A stretch of DNA of 64,000 bases from Collibacillus ludicampi (GTDB lineage: Bacteria > Bacillota > Bacilli > Tumebacillales > BOQE01). Location of the stretch: the NCBI RefSeq assembly GCF_023705585.1, contig NZ_BOQE01000001.1, positions 3,927,424 through 3,991,423 of the forward strand. Direction: 5' to 3'. Positions 20,869-29,679 of the stretch are shown in pieces. The translations under genes and the position numbers were made by a program. Every line of letters starts with the position of its first letter. Within the stretch, counting starts at the first letter, position 1. The notes below the pieces were generated by a model that saw only the letters and a program-made list of their open reading frames with translations, made no database searches and was not told the origin of the DNA.

Positions 20869-20879
20869 TCATCAGATGA
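20869..20879. promoter_or_regulatory. LutR operator in the lutA promoter
   Basis: TCATC-A-GATGA is an 11-bp perfect inverted repeat 38 bp before lutA. From memory, the B. subtilis LutR site is TCATC-N-GATGA, so this is an exact match. It falls between a possible TTGTGT -35 and an AT-rich -10 on the minus strand, a position suited to repression. Confidence 0.75.
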
Positions 20880-21000
20880 CCATATGATAACACAAAATCT
20901 CATCAATTTAAAAGCCAATCTTTCTTTTCTCACTTGGAAGAGGAGACGTTAACTTTGTTTCGTTTGGACATACGATTTTCTATGTTCATTTTTTAAAAAA

Positions 21001-21039
21001 ATTACAAAAAACGAAGGCTTATTTGCCTCCGTTTGTAAT
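21001..21039 (-). terminator. hairpin downstream of the 83-aa gene
   Basis: A stem built from ATTACAAA...TTTGTAAT with inner ACG.AGGC/GCCT.CGT pairs and a short loop lies 160 bp after the stop of the 83-residue gene. It is interrupted by mismatches. The 21040-21199 interval shows nothing else. Confidence 0.4.
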
Positions 21040-21199
21040 GAAAAGTCGGATCAAAGGGGAACGAATTTCGTCTCCAACTATAAAACTTTTTGGAACGACC
21101 GGTACATGTGTACGTAAATCGTTATATATCACTCATTTTAAGGTTCGGTTATCAACCGTTAGGCTGTCATGCCAGCTTCAATAAGGGACTCGTTTTCAT

Positions 21200-21451
21200 T
21201 TAAAAGGTAATATCCTCTTCCTCAATTTCGGCGAGATCATAAGTAATACCAGACTCTTCTTCATGAACAAGCTTGTAGAAGTAATTCAGATCTTCAAAAC
21301 GAACCATCGCTTCATCCTCACCCGTTACGAGAATGAATCCTGATTCTCTGCCAAAGTTATAAACGGAAAGCACACTTTCCAAATGCTCCCCTTCCGGGGT
21401 AACAATGTCTCCAACAAAACGTCTATTTTGGCTATCAACGATTTTAAACAT
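21200..21451 (-). CDS. conserved small acidic protein of unknown function
   Basis: The gene encodes 83 residues from an ATG at 21451 with GGGAGATG upstream. The sequence begins MFKIVDSQNRRFVGDIVTPEG and ends in an acidic tail, DLAEIEEEDITF. No signal peptide, membrane segment or Cys is seen. Predicted beta strands with alternating charges suggest a small globular protein. It lies just downstream of sigK in the same direction, but a hairpin separates them. I do not recognise the family. Confidence 0.65.
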   Translation of the reverse strand: MFKIVDSQNRRFVGDIVTPEGEHLESVLSVYNFGRESGFILVTGEDEAMVRFEDLNYFYKLVHEEESGITYDLAEIEEEDITF

Positions 21452-21563
21452 CGTATCATCTCCCTTCTGATTTAGTTTAGTGATGTTATCCCGGAGATGA
21501 CACTGTTTCCTCAAGATTTTATTTTCAAACCCTTTGCTGTCAGTAAGAATGATGCAAAAACTT

Positions 21564-21590
21564 AACCCTAATGCTTAGAGCATCAGGGTT
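21564..21590. terminator. bidirectional terminator after sigK
   Basis: AACCCT-A-ATGCT / AGCAT-C-AGGGTT is flanked by TTTTTC on the plus side and AAGTTTTTG on the minus side, 24 bp after the sigK stop. Confidence 0.75.
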
Positions 21591-21613
21591 TTTCGTTCTT
21601 CTCCCTAAATGGA

Positions 21614-22321
21614 TTACGAACGTCCTTCACCGCGTGGGCGAAGTTCATGAAGTAACTTCGTGAGTGCCCTTTTCTCAATGCGGGATACATAGGAACGGGA
21701 AATCCCAAGTTCTTCTGCAATTTCTCGTTGTGTTTTCTCATCCCCGTCGGGTAATCCGAAGCGTCCGCGAATGACTTCCTGTTCCCGTTCATCCAAGAGA
21801 GACAGACGTTCATGGATCTTGGTTTTCTCCAATTTTAACTCGACTTCGTCAACCACATCATCCGTATCGGAGCCCAGAATATCTATCAATGTGATTTCAT
21901 TACCCTCTTTATCTGTACCAATCGGGTCATGTAAAGATACGTCTTTACGCGTTTTTTTTAGAGATCGCAAATGCATGAGGATTTCATTCTCTATACAGCG
22001 AGCAGCATATGTTGCAAGTTTTGTTCCTTTATTCGGTTGAAAACTTTCAATTGCTTTGATCAAACCAATCGTCCCGATCGAAATGAGGTCTTCGCTGTCT
22101 TCTCCCGTATTTTCAAATTTCTTAACGATATGAGCGACAAGTCTGAGATTATGCTCCACAAGAACGTTGCGTGCATCTTCGTTTCCTTCACTCATCAGTT
22201 GTAAGTATTTTGCCTCTTCTTGTTCAGGCAACGGCTGCGGAAACGCGTTGTTTTTAATATAGGAAACAAAGAGCGTCAGTTCCCGAATCAGCAAAGCCAT
22301 CGCAGCCAGGAATCCGGGCAT
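21614..22321 (-). CDS. sigK: RNA polymerase sporulation sigma factor K, uninterrupted
   Basis: SigK directs late mother-cell transcription during sporulation. The 235-residue product has region 2 ([36 protein letters not shown]) and region 4 ([23 protein letters not shown]). An N-terminal extension, [22 protein letters not shown], matches the membrane-held pro-sequence cut by SpoIVFB. It is a single reading frame, unlike B. subtilis, where the skin element splits the gene. The start at 22321 has GGAGGTGG about 11 nt upstream. Confidence 0.95.
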   Translation of the reverse strand: MPGFLAAMALLIRELTLFVSYIKNNAFPQPLPEQEEAKYLQLMSEGNEDARNVLVEHNLRLVAHIVKKFENTGEDSEDLISIGTIGLIKAIESFQPNKGTKLATYAARCIENEILMHLRSLKKTRKDVSLHDPIGTDKEGNEITLIDILGSDTDDVVDEVELKLEKTKIHERLSLLDEREQEVIRGRFGLPDGDEKTQREIAEELGISRSYVSRIEKRALTKLLHELRPRGEGRS

Positions 22322-22509
22322 GTTGTTCTGCCACCTCCACCCGTCCACATTTGATAACGTTCCGTGGTTCAATATATGAGGATGGCATGGGCATTTGTGC
22401 CTGTCTGAATAAAAAGGGTTCGTCTTTCACATGGATTCCGTCATGCATGTGATCCGCCCGTTATCGATTCCTATTATAATAAATGGATTCTATTCCAATA
22501 GACTTTGTC

Positions 22510-22540
22510 CATACCTTTCTTATTCTCCTGACATAAAATA
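22510..22540 (+). promoter_or_regulatory. possible mother-cell (SigE/SigK) promoter of the Arg-rich gene
   Basis: CATAAAATA at 22532-22540 fits the CATANNNTA -10 element of SigK and the CATA-type -10 of SigE. An ATACC -35-like element lies 16 bp upstream. Spacing is not ideal for either sigma factor, so this is suggestive only. Confidence 0.35.
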
Positions 22541-22567
22541 AATCACCTCAGTAAAGGAGGGATGGAA

Positions 22568-22732
22568 ATGCCTCGTCGTAGAATGGTCATTACTCTCAGA
22601 CCGGGTCAAAGTATAGTGGTTCGTTGCGATCCTATGCGTCGAGATCGTGAACGTGAAAGGGAACGAGAAAAAGAACGTGAAAGGGAACGTCGTCGCCGTC
22701 GCCGTCGTCGCCGTCGTATGCGCCGCCGTTGA
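22568..22732 (+). CDS. small arginine-rich basic protein
   Basis: This 54-residue open frame has AAGGAGG at 22554-22560, seven bases before the ATG. It reads MPRRRMVITLRPGQSIVVRC and then a run made of Arg, Glu and Lys that ends as almost pure Arg. The pI would be extreme. A clean terminator follows 13 bp after the stop, so this is a complete one-gene unit. The basic tail suggests nucleic-acid or polyanion binding, possibly in spores given the upstream promoter-like element and nearby sigK. No family was recognised. Confidence 0.7.
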   Translation: MPRRRMVITLRPGQSIVVRCDPMRRDREREREREKERERERRRRRRRRRRMRRR

Positions 22733-22744
22733 TGGTAAATAAGT

Positions 22745-22776
22745 GAGCACCTGTAGGTTACAGGTGCTCTTTTATT
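22745..22776 (+). terminator. terminator of the Arg-rich gene
   Basis: GAGCACCTGTA / TACAGGTGCTC, a perfect 11-bp stem with a 3-nt loop, is followed by TTTTATTT. Confidence 0.9.
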
Positions 22777-23443
22777 TGAACCCTTCGATTTGCGATGATT
22801 GCTACCGACAAAACTTCCGATCGTTTTGCCTTCATTTTTGCAGGAGTGTTAATGCCTGATGACTGAAAGGCAACAAGTTCCATGCTTCTTATAATGGAAG
22901 ATTTGCGCAATAGAAAGAATGGGTAATCCTTTTTTTCTGATGTACCATCAGACAATCCAACGAAGTGATTTCAATATCCGCTTCACCGCTTCTTTCTTCG
23001 ACATTATTTTTCTCCACACTCAACCCTTTAAGGTGTCTCATTTTCATTTTGATGGTTCTAATAAATGAGAGCATGTTATACATTAAGTAGTGGGTAGACC
23101 CAGACAAAAACCCTACTCCATAGAAGTGGTGTACCGGGTATGACTGAGATGGACAAGCCGTGAAAAACCCCGATAAATCAATGATATTCACCTATCGCTA
23201 CCCGAGCTATTCTGAACGAATTGGGGACGTGGTGACGAGTTTAGTCCCCAATTCGTCCCCAACCGTCACCACAAAAACAAATACCAACTCCATCGTTCTG
23301 AGGAGTTGGTATGTACAAAATTTATTAATAAAAAATAGATCCCACCGAGAAGAAAGCCTTGAACTACGAGGATTCAAGGCTTTCTTAATTTTAACTTCAG
23401 CATATCCCTTGCATACTTAATTGCTCATGATCTTCCTCATACC
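22777..23443. other. gene-poor stretch with several hairpins
   Basis: No convincing gene is seen. Weak open frames on the minus strand lack ribosome binding sites and overlap the preceding terminator. Three clear inverted repeats stand out: 23218-23254 (GAATTGGGGAC arms), 23281-23312 (11-bp ATACCAACTCC arms) and 23350-23386 (14-bp arms). Confidence 0.6.
23218..23275. repeat. REP-like palindromic element with GGGGAC/GGTGAC words
   Basis: GAATTGGGGAC at 23218-23228 pairs with GTCCCCAATTC at 23244-23254. The neighbouring GGTGAC and CGTCACC words allow an alternative fold with the second GTCCCC copy. Such words are typical of REP elements seen with Y1 (RAYT-type) transposases in Firmicutes; no transposase is nearby. 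Confidence 0.4.
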
Positions 23444-23561
23444 AGTTGAGTCCGATATACTGTGTAAAAATGGTTCAGTGATCTAGAAAAAATTGAGCCA
23501 TTTCGCTTCCTCTTTGGTAGAATAAGGTTGCCGACCAATCTACTTAGGAGGAATGGAAAAT
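23444..23561 (+). mobile_element. solo left end of IS256-family element
   Basis: These 118 bp match the left end of the complete IS256 element at 53219, from the AGTTGAGTCCGATATACTG terminus through the ribosome binding site and first bases of the transposase start, with few differences. The rest of the element is absent. It abuts, and supplies the last codons of, the gene at 23544-23867. Confidence 0.85.
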
Positions 23562-23867
23562 AGCTTTACCTCTAAATGCGACAAGAGCTCCATCAGAAGT
23601 ATCTCCTATCTTAGTAGCCCCTACATCTACTGCACATACTGGACAGACATTATCTTGGAAAACAAAATCACGTATGTCATCGTCATAATAAAGTTGTTCA
23701 TCAATAATTTCTCCATAATTAAGATCAGAGTTAGGATCAATTGGCTCCATCTCCTCTGGAGCAACAAAAGATCCTGTTAGATGATCAACATGTGGTTTCA
23801 AAAGCTCCCCCAATACATTTTCAAGTTCTTTGTCCAATAGTTCATTATCATTTGGACTATAAGACAT
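23544..23867 (-). pseudogene. acidic protein gene truncated by IS256 scar
   Basis: A 107-residue frame starts at an ATG with GGGGGAG upstream: MSYSPNDNELLDKELENVLG. It is acidic, has a CPVC motif near residue 77 and ends in VAFRGKAIFHSS. The final residues are read from the IS256 remnant, so the original C-terminus has been replaced. The AT-rich leader after it resembles that of a real gene. The family is unknown. Confidence 0.5.
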
Positions 23868-24001
23868 AAAACTCCCCCTTTAATTACAATATACAATATA
23901 TATTCATTTACCTTTTGGTATTTTCCTTTAAAAATTTTGAACTTTTTTAGCCTCAGACATTATTATTACCTAATTCTGTAACGCGTTTGTTAACACCGAC
24001 C

Positions 24002-24184
24002 TATAATTGACCCAGAAACGCCGAAAAAGGAATGACCCACTCCCGTCGAATATATCCTCTTGAAAATGTTGCCAAATATTTCCATGGAAAATGCGGACAG
24101 TAAGCTACAGAACACCACGCACAAAGACAAAATAAAATCGCCGGGGTGGGTCATTTTTAAACCGGCGAAGGTGGGTCAATTATA
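24002..24184. mobile_element. paired IS21-type ends without a transposase
   Basis: TATAATTGACCC...GGAATGACCCAC at 24002-24041 and its inverted counterpart GTGGGTCATTTTT...GGTGGGTCAATTATA at about 24145-24184 are multi-repeat ends typical of IS21-family elements. Only about 100 bp lies between them, so this is an internally deleted or MITE-like derivative. It cuts the 3' part of the adjacent IS3 orfA. Confidence 0.55.
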
Positions 24185-24425
24185 TCCCGGCCTTGACATC
24201 TGGGCGAGTTCTTGGTCTACCTTTACCAGGTCCTTTAGCCTTTCCACGTTTCTCCTCAAGCCCCTGAATTCCCTCAGTTTCAAAATGTTTAACCCATCGG
24301 CGAACCATTGAATGTTCAATGCCTAATTCTTTTGCTATCGTCTTATACCCCATACCCTCTTTCATGTACAAATCCACTGCTTTTTTCTTAAACGCTAAAT
24401 CATAAGTTTTTCTCATTTTCCCCAT
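24180..24425 (-). pseudogene. IS3-family orfA (HTH protein), 3'-truncated
   Basis: The 81-residue frame begins MGKMRKTYDLAFKKKAVDLY and carries a helix-turn-helix, MGYKTIAKELGIEHSMVRRW, typical of IS3/IS150 OrfA. The end, PRTRPDVKAGI, is read into the IS21-type end. No orfB is present, so the element is dead. The start has a GGAGGGG site. Confidence 0.75.
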
Positions 24426-24441
24426 ATAAAAATCCCCTCCA

Positions 24442-24481
24442 TAGTAGACAGATTAGTATGCTTTCTTTTTTCTGTCTACTA
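24442..24481. repeat. inverted repeat at the IS3-fragment end
   Basis: TAGTAGACAGA at 24442-24452 and TCTGTCTACTA at 24471-24481 form a perfect 11-bp dyad just upstream of orfA. The outer copy is probably the terminal repeat of the IS3-family element. Confidence 0.6.
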
Positions 24482-24519
24482 TAAGGGGATCATATCAATC
24501 GTAGGGTCCCTTTTTTATT

Positions 24520-24936
24520 TCATCTTTTTTTCTGTGGTTTGAATGAAGGGATATTACTAGGAAGACCGACCCTCATAAAGAATTTCGCATAAGCTTGCGA
24601 AAGATGCTCTTTATAAGGTGAAACCAACCTTCTCCTTGGAGTCCCTCTACTTACAAAGTCAACCACATATTCAAACGGTAAAGTAAATACATTTCTGAAG
24701 TCCAAGATACCAATTTCTCGACGATGAGAAGGTTCGTCACACTCAGCAATCATGTGATATTTATGCTGAAATCCATTTCTTATGCTTTCTAAATTATTAC
24801 AATCATTAAATTGTTGATAATGTTGCTGCATCACACTTAGAGGTGTCACTGGAGTAACCTGAATCCATGGAGTCTTTTTATTTTCCAAATCACATGATTG
24901 CGTAAGAATAACCACATCATATGCCTCAAGCGGTAG
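24520..24936 (-). pseudogene. C-terminal remnant of a host gene fused to IS66 tnpC
   Basis: About 138 codons continue in frame from the IS66 transposase but are not transposase. They read [17 protein letters not shown] at the junction and later [19 protein letters not shown] and [18 protein letters not shown]. The TQSCDL segment resembles a conserved hypothetical protein family of unknown role. The N-terminus was lost when the IS66 copy inserted or recombined here. Confidence 0.6.
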
Positions 24937-26478
24937 GCTTTCTGACCAAGGGAGAAGCTGATCTAAGGAATCTTTGTCTTTCATATCTAGGTTAGGTAGT
25001 TTCTCAAAGAGATAGGTAAGATAGAAATAGGGATGTAATCCATTTTCTTTCGCTGTCTCTATGATACTGTAAATGATCGCACTCGCCTTTGCACCACGCG
25101 GGGTATTGGAGAACAACCAGTTTTTGCGACCGATCACAAACGGTTTGATCGCGCGTTCACTTCGGTTGTTATCGATCTCCAATCGCCCATCTTGTAAAAA
25201 CGCCTCTAATTTTTCCCACTGGTTCAGACAATACAAGATGGCCTGACCGAACGCACTTTTGGGCAGCACTTTCGGTTTCTGAGTACGAAGCCATGCCAAA
25301 AAAGCATCCAACACAGGGCGGCTGCGTTCTTGACGGATATGGTAACGTTCCTCAGGCGTGCACTCCTTTAAGTCACGTTCAATAGCAAAGAGTTGATTGC
25401 AGAAAGTAAGTCCCTCTTTGGCTGCTACCGGTGACGAGCGCTTCGATTCAGGCAGCGCCTTGAGTGCCTCATCGAATTTGCGCCGGGCGTGAGCCCAACA
25501 ACCGACCAGGGTCACATCCGGTATCCCATGGTAACCCGCATAGCCATCGACGTGCAGGTATCCTTTGAAACCGGAAAGAAACTGACGCGGGTGTTTGCTC
25601 GCCCGTGTCGTCTGGTAGTCATAGAGGATGATGGGCGGATCTTCTCTCCCGGTACGGTACAGCCATAGATAAGAAGTTGTCTGTGCGGCCCGGCCCGGTT
25701 CACGGAGCACTTGTAAGGTCGTCTCGTCTGCGTGCAAGATGTCCCGCTTGAGTAAGTGCTCGCGCATGCGATCATAGAGCAGACTCAACCAGGTATTCGC
25801 TCCGTAGAGGATCCAGTTGGCCAGGGTCTGACGAGACAACTCAATCCCCAGGCGTGCAAACTGTTGCTCTTGCCGGTAGAGAGGCATGCTCTCCACATAT
25901 TTTTGACTCATGATATAGGCCATACTGGAAGCAGAAGCCAAACTCCCCGGAAAGACAGGGGCAGGCATAGAGGCTGTGACAATCGGCGTGCTTGTCTCCA
26001 CACGCTCACAACGGCGGCAGGAGTAGAGGTAACGGACATGCTTGACCACTTTGACTTCGGCCGGAATGATCTTCAGCTCTTGCCGTATCTCCGTGCTCAT
26101 TTCATGCAAAGAACCACCGCAACACGAACAAACCTGCTCCTCAGATGGCAGGCGATACTCGATCGTCTCCACAGGCAGGTTTTCAAGCAGGGTTTCCCGG
26201 TGGCCGCGTTTTTTGGAGCGGCGGTACGTAATGGTTTCGAGGGTAGGCTCCTCTACAGTGGGATCTGCCTCCACCTCGGCTTCGTTAAAAAGCTCAAGCT
26301 GATCGGCATTCGTTCGTTCGCTCGAAGAGCCAAACCGGCGCTGTTGGCTAAGACGAAACTGCTCCTCATACCACTTCAGCTTGGCAGTGAGTTCAGCAAT
26401 TTGATTTTTCAGCAAATCGAGTTCTTTTTGGAGATCTTCAATTGTAGTAGGTGTCGGGTTCGGCGTATGATTTTTCAT
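24520..26478 (-). CDS. tnpC: IS66 transposase TnpC (copy 1) fused to a host-gene tail
   Basis: From the ATG at 26478 ([20 protein letters not shown]) the product has the IS66 layout. A coiled coil comes first, then a CSCCGGSL zinc-finger-like motif. The DDE domain has [20 protein letters not shown] and the [17 protein letters not shown] block. It is intact up to [10 protein letters not shown] near 24937. The reading frame then runs into a foreign 138-codon tail, replacing the normal short C-terminus and terminal repeat. The transposase may still be made but cannot mobilise this copy alone. Confidence 0.85.
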   Translation of the reverse strand: MKNHTPNPTPTTIEDLQKELDLLKNQIAELTAKLKWYEEQFRLSQQRRFGSSSERTNADQLELFNEAEVEADPTVEEPTLETITYRRSKKRGHRETLLENLPVETIEYRLPSEEQVCSCCGGSLHEMSTEIRQELKIIPAEVKVVKHVRYLYSCRRCERVETSTPIVTASMPAPVFPGSLASASSMAYIMSQKYVESMPLYRQEQQFARLGIELSRQTLANWILYGANTWLSLLYDRMREHLLKRDILHADETTLQVLREPGRAAQTTSYLWLYRTGREDPPIILYDYQTTRASKHPRQFLSGFKGYLHVDGYAGYHGIPDVTLVGCWAHARRKFDEALKALPESKRSSPVAAKEGLTFCNQLFAIERDLKECTPEERYHIRQERSRPVLDAFLAWLRTQKPKVLPKSAFGQAILYCLNQWEKLEAFLQDGRLEIDNNRSERAIKPFVIGRKNWLFSNTPRGAKASAIIYSIIETAKENGLHPYFYLTYLFEKLPNLDMKDKDSLDQLLPWSESLPLEAYDVVILTQSCDLENKKTPWIQVTPVTPLSVMQQHYQQFNDCNNLESIRNGFQHKYHMIAECDEPSHRREIGILDFRNVFTLPFEYVVDFVSRGTPRRRLVSPYKEHLSQAYAKFFMRVGLPSNIPSFKPQKKR

Positions 26479-26548
26479 AATACTATTGATTTCGACAACA
26501 TACCGCGAATTCCTTTTTTTAATCCCAAAGTCTAATTGGGTGTACATA

Positions 26549-26905
26549 TCATAGTATCGTACGCGCAGTGACGGCAGGGTGAGCTTGTCGCTGTTCGAGA
26601 GATAGACCATCGAGCAGCCAACGCAACTCTCGACGACTAATTTTTAATGGTACGGAGCTCGCTTCTTCCGGCCACTGAAACTTCCCTTTCTCTAACCGGC
26701 GGTAATAGAGCCAGAAACCGTTGTGTTCCCAATGGAGAATCTTCAGTTTATCTCGCTTTCGATTACAGAAAACGAAGAGACAGGGCGAGAAAGGATCGAG
26801 TTCAAACTCTTCCTTGACCAGTACGGCTAACCCGTCAATCGATTTCCGTAGATCAGTGCTTCCGCAGGCCAGATACACTCGCTCTACGCTGGCTTCACTT
26901 AGCAT
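26549..26905 (-). CDS. tnpB: IS66 accessory protein TnpB (copy 1)
   Basis: The 118-residue IS66 Orf2 protein has the family core [21 protein letters not shown] and [16 protein letters not shown], and is intact. It is needed with TnpA and TnpC for IS66 transposition; its biochemical role is not settled. It overlaps the tnpA remnant by a few bases. Confidence 0.9.
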   Translation of the reverse strand: MLSEASVERVYLACGSTDLRKSIDGLAVLVKEEFELDPFSPCLFVFCNRKRDKLKILHWEHNGFWLYYRRLEKGKFQWPEEASSVPLKISRRELRWLLDGLSLEQRQAHPAVTARTIL

Positions 26906-26992
26906 AACGTTTGAAGTGTTCGCACGACGTCGGCCAGCAGCGCAGGATCAAAGCCAGGCTGGATCTCTACGGTTGCTTGCCCTACTCTAACG
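26899..26992 (-). pseudogene. tnpA: IS66 tnpA remnant (copy 1)
   Basis: Only the last 30 or so codons remain (VRVGQATVEIQPGFDPALLA). The upstream part is replaced at 26993 by the terminal repeat of copy 2. Confidence 0.8.
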
Positions 26993-27044
26993 GTAAGCGT
27001 AAAATAATCCCCACCTTTTGAAGAGATGGGGATTTTCGTATGAT

Positions 27045-28622
27045 TTACGTATTCTTTTTTATAGCCCGGCAGGTAAGCGGTAGGCTTTCTGACCAAGGGA
27101 GAAGCTGATCTAAGGAATCTTTGTCTTTCATATCTAGGTTAGGTAGTTTCTCAAAGAGATAGGTAAGATAGAAATAGGGATGTAATCCATTTTCTTTCGC
27201 TGTCTCTATGATACTGTAAATGATCGCACTCGCCTTTGCACCACGCGGGGTATTGGAGAACAACCAGTTTTGCGACCGATCACAAACGGTTTGATCGCGC
27301 GTTCACTTCGGTTGTTATCGATCTCCAATCGCCCATCTTGTAAAAACGCCTCTAATTTTTCCCACTGGTTCAGACAATACAAGATTGCCTGACCGAACGC
27401 ACTTTGGGCAACACTTTCGGTTTCTGGGTACGTAGCCATGCCAAAAAGCATCCAACACAGGGCGGCTGCGTTCTTGACGGATATGGTAACGTTCCTCAGG
27501 CGTGCACTCCTTTAAGTCCCGTTCAATCGCAAAGAGTTGATTGCAGAAATTGAGTCCCTCTTTGGCTGCTACCGGTGACGAGCGCTTCGATTCAGGCAGC
27601 GCCTTGAGTGCCTCATCGAATTTGCGCCGGGCGTGAGCCCAACAACCGACCAGGGTCACATCCGGTATCCCATGGTAACCCGCATAGCCATCGACGTGCA
27701 GGTACCCTTTGAAACCGGAAAGAAACTGACGCGGGTGTTTGCTCGCCCGTGTCGTCTGGTAGTCATAGAGGATGATGGCCGGACCTTCTCTCCCGGTGCG
27801 GTACAGCCATAGATAAGAAGTCGTCTGTGCGGCCCGACCCGGTTCGCGGAGCACTTGTAAGGTCGTCTCGTCTGCGTGCAAGATGTCCTGCTTGAGTAAG
27901 TGCTCGCGCATGCGATCATAGAGCAGACTCAACCAGGTATTCGCTCCGTAGAGGATCCAGTTGGCCAGGGTCTGACGAGACAACTCAATCCCCAGGCGTG
28001 CAAACTGTTGCTCTTGTCGGTAGAGAGGCATGCTCTCCACATATTTTTGACTCATGATATAGGCCATACTGGAAGGAGACGCCAAACTCCCCGGAAAGAC
28101 GGGGGCAGGCATAGAGGCTGTGATAATCGGCGTACTTGTCTCCTCACGCTCACAACGGCGGCAGGAGTAGACGTAACGGACATGCTTGACCACTTTGACT
28201 TCGGCCGGAATGATTTTCAGCTCTTGCCGTATCTCCGTGCTCATTTCATGCAAAGAACCACCGCAACACGAACAAACCTGCTCCTCAGATGGCAGGCGAT
28301 ACTCGATCGTCTCCACTGGCAGGTTTTCAAGCAGGGTTTCCCGGTGGCCGCGTTTTTTGGAGCGGCGGTACGTAATGGTTTCGAGGGTAGGCTCCTCTAC
28401 AGTGGGATCGGCCTCCACCTCGGCTTCGTTAAAAAGCTCAAGCTGATCGGCATTCGTTCGTTCGCTCGAAGAGCCAAACCGGCGCTGTTGGCTGAGGCGA
28501 AACTGCTCCTCATACCACTTCAGTTTGGCGGTCAGTTCCGCATTTTGCTTTTTCAGCCAATCGCATTCTTTTTGGAGATCTTCTATTGTAGTAGGGGTCG
28601 GGTTCAATGTATGATTTTTCAT
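27045..28622 (-). pseudogene. tnpC: IS66 transposase TnpC (copy 2), multiply frameshifted
   Basis: The first 400 codons match copy 1. Three single-base deletions relative to copy 1 then break the frame: A6 to A5 at 27443-27447, T4 to T3 at 27403-27405, and T5 to T4 at 27268-27271. All are in homopolymers. The true C-terminus, SESLPLTCRAIKKNT, is visible here and shows what copy 1 has lost. Confidence 0.9.
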
Positions 28623-28692
28623 AATACTATTGATTTCGACAATGTACAGCCAATTCCTTTTCCATTCAAAAAAAATAGGTGGATGTGTGGAA

Positions 28693-29049
28693 TCATACGA
28701 TTGTGCGCGCGGTCACCGCAGGGTGAGCTTGTCGCTGTTCGAGAGATAAACCATCGAGTAGCCAACGCAACTCCCGACGACTGATTTTCAACGGTACGGA
28801 GCTCGCTTCCGCTGGCCACTGAAATTTTCCTTTCTCTAACCGGCGGTAATAGAGCCAGAAACCGTTGTGTTCCCAGCGAAGAATCTTCAGTTTATCTCGC
28901 TTTCGATTGCAGAAAACGAAGAGACAGGGCGAGAAAGGGTCGAGTTCAAACTCTTCCTTGACGAGTACGGCTAACCCGTCAATCGATTTCCGTAGATCGG
29001 TGCTTCCGCTGGCCAGATATACCCGCTCTACGCTAGCTTCGCTTAGCAT
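28693..29049 (-). CDS. tnpB: IS66 accessory protein TnpB (copy 2)
   Basis: At 118 residues it is nearly identical to the copy 1 protein, with the same [20 protein letters not shown] core. It overlaps tnpA by 7 bp, as is usual in IS66 operons. Confidence 0.9.
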   Translation of the reverse strand: MLSEASVERVYLASGSTDLRKSIDGLAVLVKEEFELDPFSPCLFVFCNRKRDKLKILRWEHNGFWLYYRRLEKGKFQWPAEASSVPLKISRRELRWLLDGLSLEQRQAHPAVTARTIV

Positions 29050-29360
29050 AACGTTTGGAGTGTTCGCACGACGTTGGCCAACAGTGCAGGATCAAAGCCA
29101 GACTGGATTTCTACGGTTGCTTGCCCTACTCTAACGAGCAAGGTGTTTCTAGACTTGTCAGTCTGCCCGTCCACTTCTACCGATATCCATTTGGATGATG
29201 GGGTCACAGCGGCTTCTTTGTGTTCAATCTTCCGGAGCCAGTACCGGAACTGATGAAGCTTCAACTGATGAGCTCTACACCATGCTGATGCGCTCTGTCC
29301 GCTAGCCCGAAAAGCAGCGATCCGTACCTCCCACTCTTTTCTTAATTCTGCATGGGACAT
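29043..29360 (-). CDS. tnpA: IS66 TnpA (copy 2)
   Basis: The 105-residue complete first IS66 gene has an N-terminal helix-turn-helix-like segment, RKEWEVRIAAFRASGQSASA followed by WCRAHQLKLHQFRYWLRKIE, and the C-terminal VRVGQATVEIQ strand pair. It lies 85 bp inside the terminal repeat at 29444. Confidence 0.88.
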   Translation of the reverse strand: MSHAELRKEWEVRIAAFRASGQSASAWCRAHQLKLHQFRYWLRKIEHKEAAVTPSSKWISVEVDGQTDKSRNTLLVRVGQATVEIQSGFDPALLANVVRTLQTLC

Positions 29361-29481
29361 TGAAAGTTCTCCTCTCCGAATATCTTGAGGAGATTATCTC
29401 AAATACAATACGAGGTTAGTAGGTGGGAAGTATTTGACGCTTACTTAGAAGCGAAAATAGAAGGTCTTTTTCTCGCTGACT

Positions 29482-29522
29482 TAAAGAAAAATCCCATGAG
29501 AAGTGAGTAACTTCTTATGGGA
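29482..29522 (-). terminator. terminator of the bacteriocin operon
   Basis: TCCCATAAGAAGT / ACTTCTCATGGGA (one mismatch, 5-nt loop) is followed on the minus strand by TTTTTCTTT. It lies 158 bp after the HlyD-type gene. Nothing else is seen in 29445-29679. Confidence 0.85.
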
Positions 29523-29679
29523 CACAAATTCATTATTCAGAATCATGGCTCGTCAAGAACCGTTAAAACGTTATGGTTCTCCGTTCTCTAAAGATATGAT
29601 ATTTACAACATAGTAACGGATCTTGCTACACCCGAAAAAAGAGAAGAATTATCCTTCCCACATTAGAAATGATAAAATA

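Larger units (their letters stand above)
24937..26992 (-). mobile_element. IS66-family element, copy 1 (both ends lost)
   Basis: It contains tnpC, tnpB and the last codons of tnpA. The tnpC-side end stops about 136 bp short of the normal terminus where the host gene begins. The tnpA side is cut at 26992 by the terminal repeat of copy 2. About 95 percent of it matches copy 2 by eye. Confidence 0.85.
26993..29444 (-). mobile_element. IS66-family element, copy 2 (2,452 bp)
   Basis: The ends are GTAAGCGTAAAATAATCCCC at 26993 and, inverted, GTAAGCGTCAAATACTTCCC ending at 29444; they agree at most positions. tnpA, tnpB and tnpC follow in order. The 8-bp flanks (CTCTAACG and TTAGAAGC) do not match, so no target duplication frames it. 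Its left end sits in the tnpA gene of copy 1, so the pair looks like a nested insertion followed by recombination between copies. Confidence 0.85.

Noticed and set aside
22758..23191. Two overlapping minus-strand frames of 65 and 100 codons
   Set aside because: They lack ribosome binding sites, one runs into the terminator of the Arg-rich gene, and neither looks like a known protein; possibly gene debris.
25756..26535. 259-codon plus-strand frame opposite IS66 tnpC (and its twin at 27900)
   Set aside because: It is the antisense shadow of tnpC, present only because tnpC codon use leaves that frame open.
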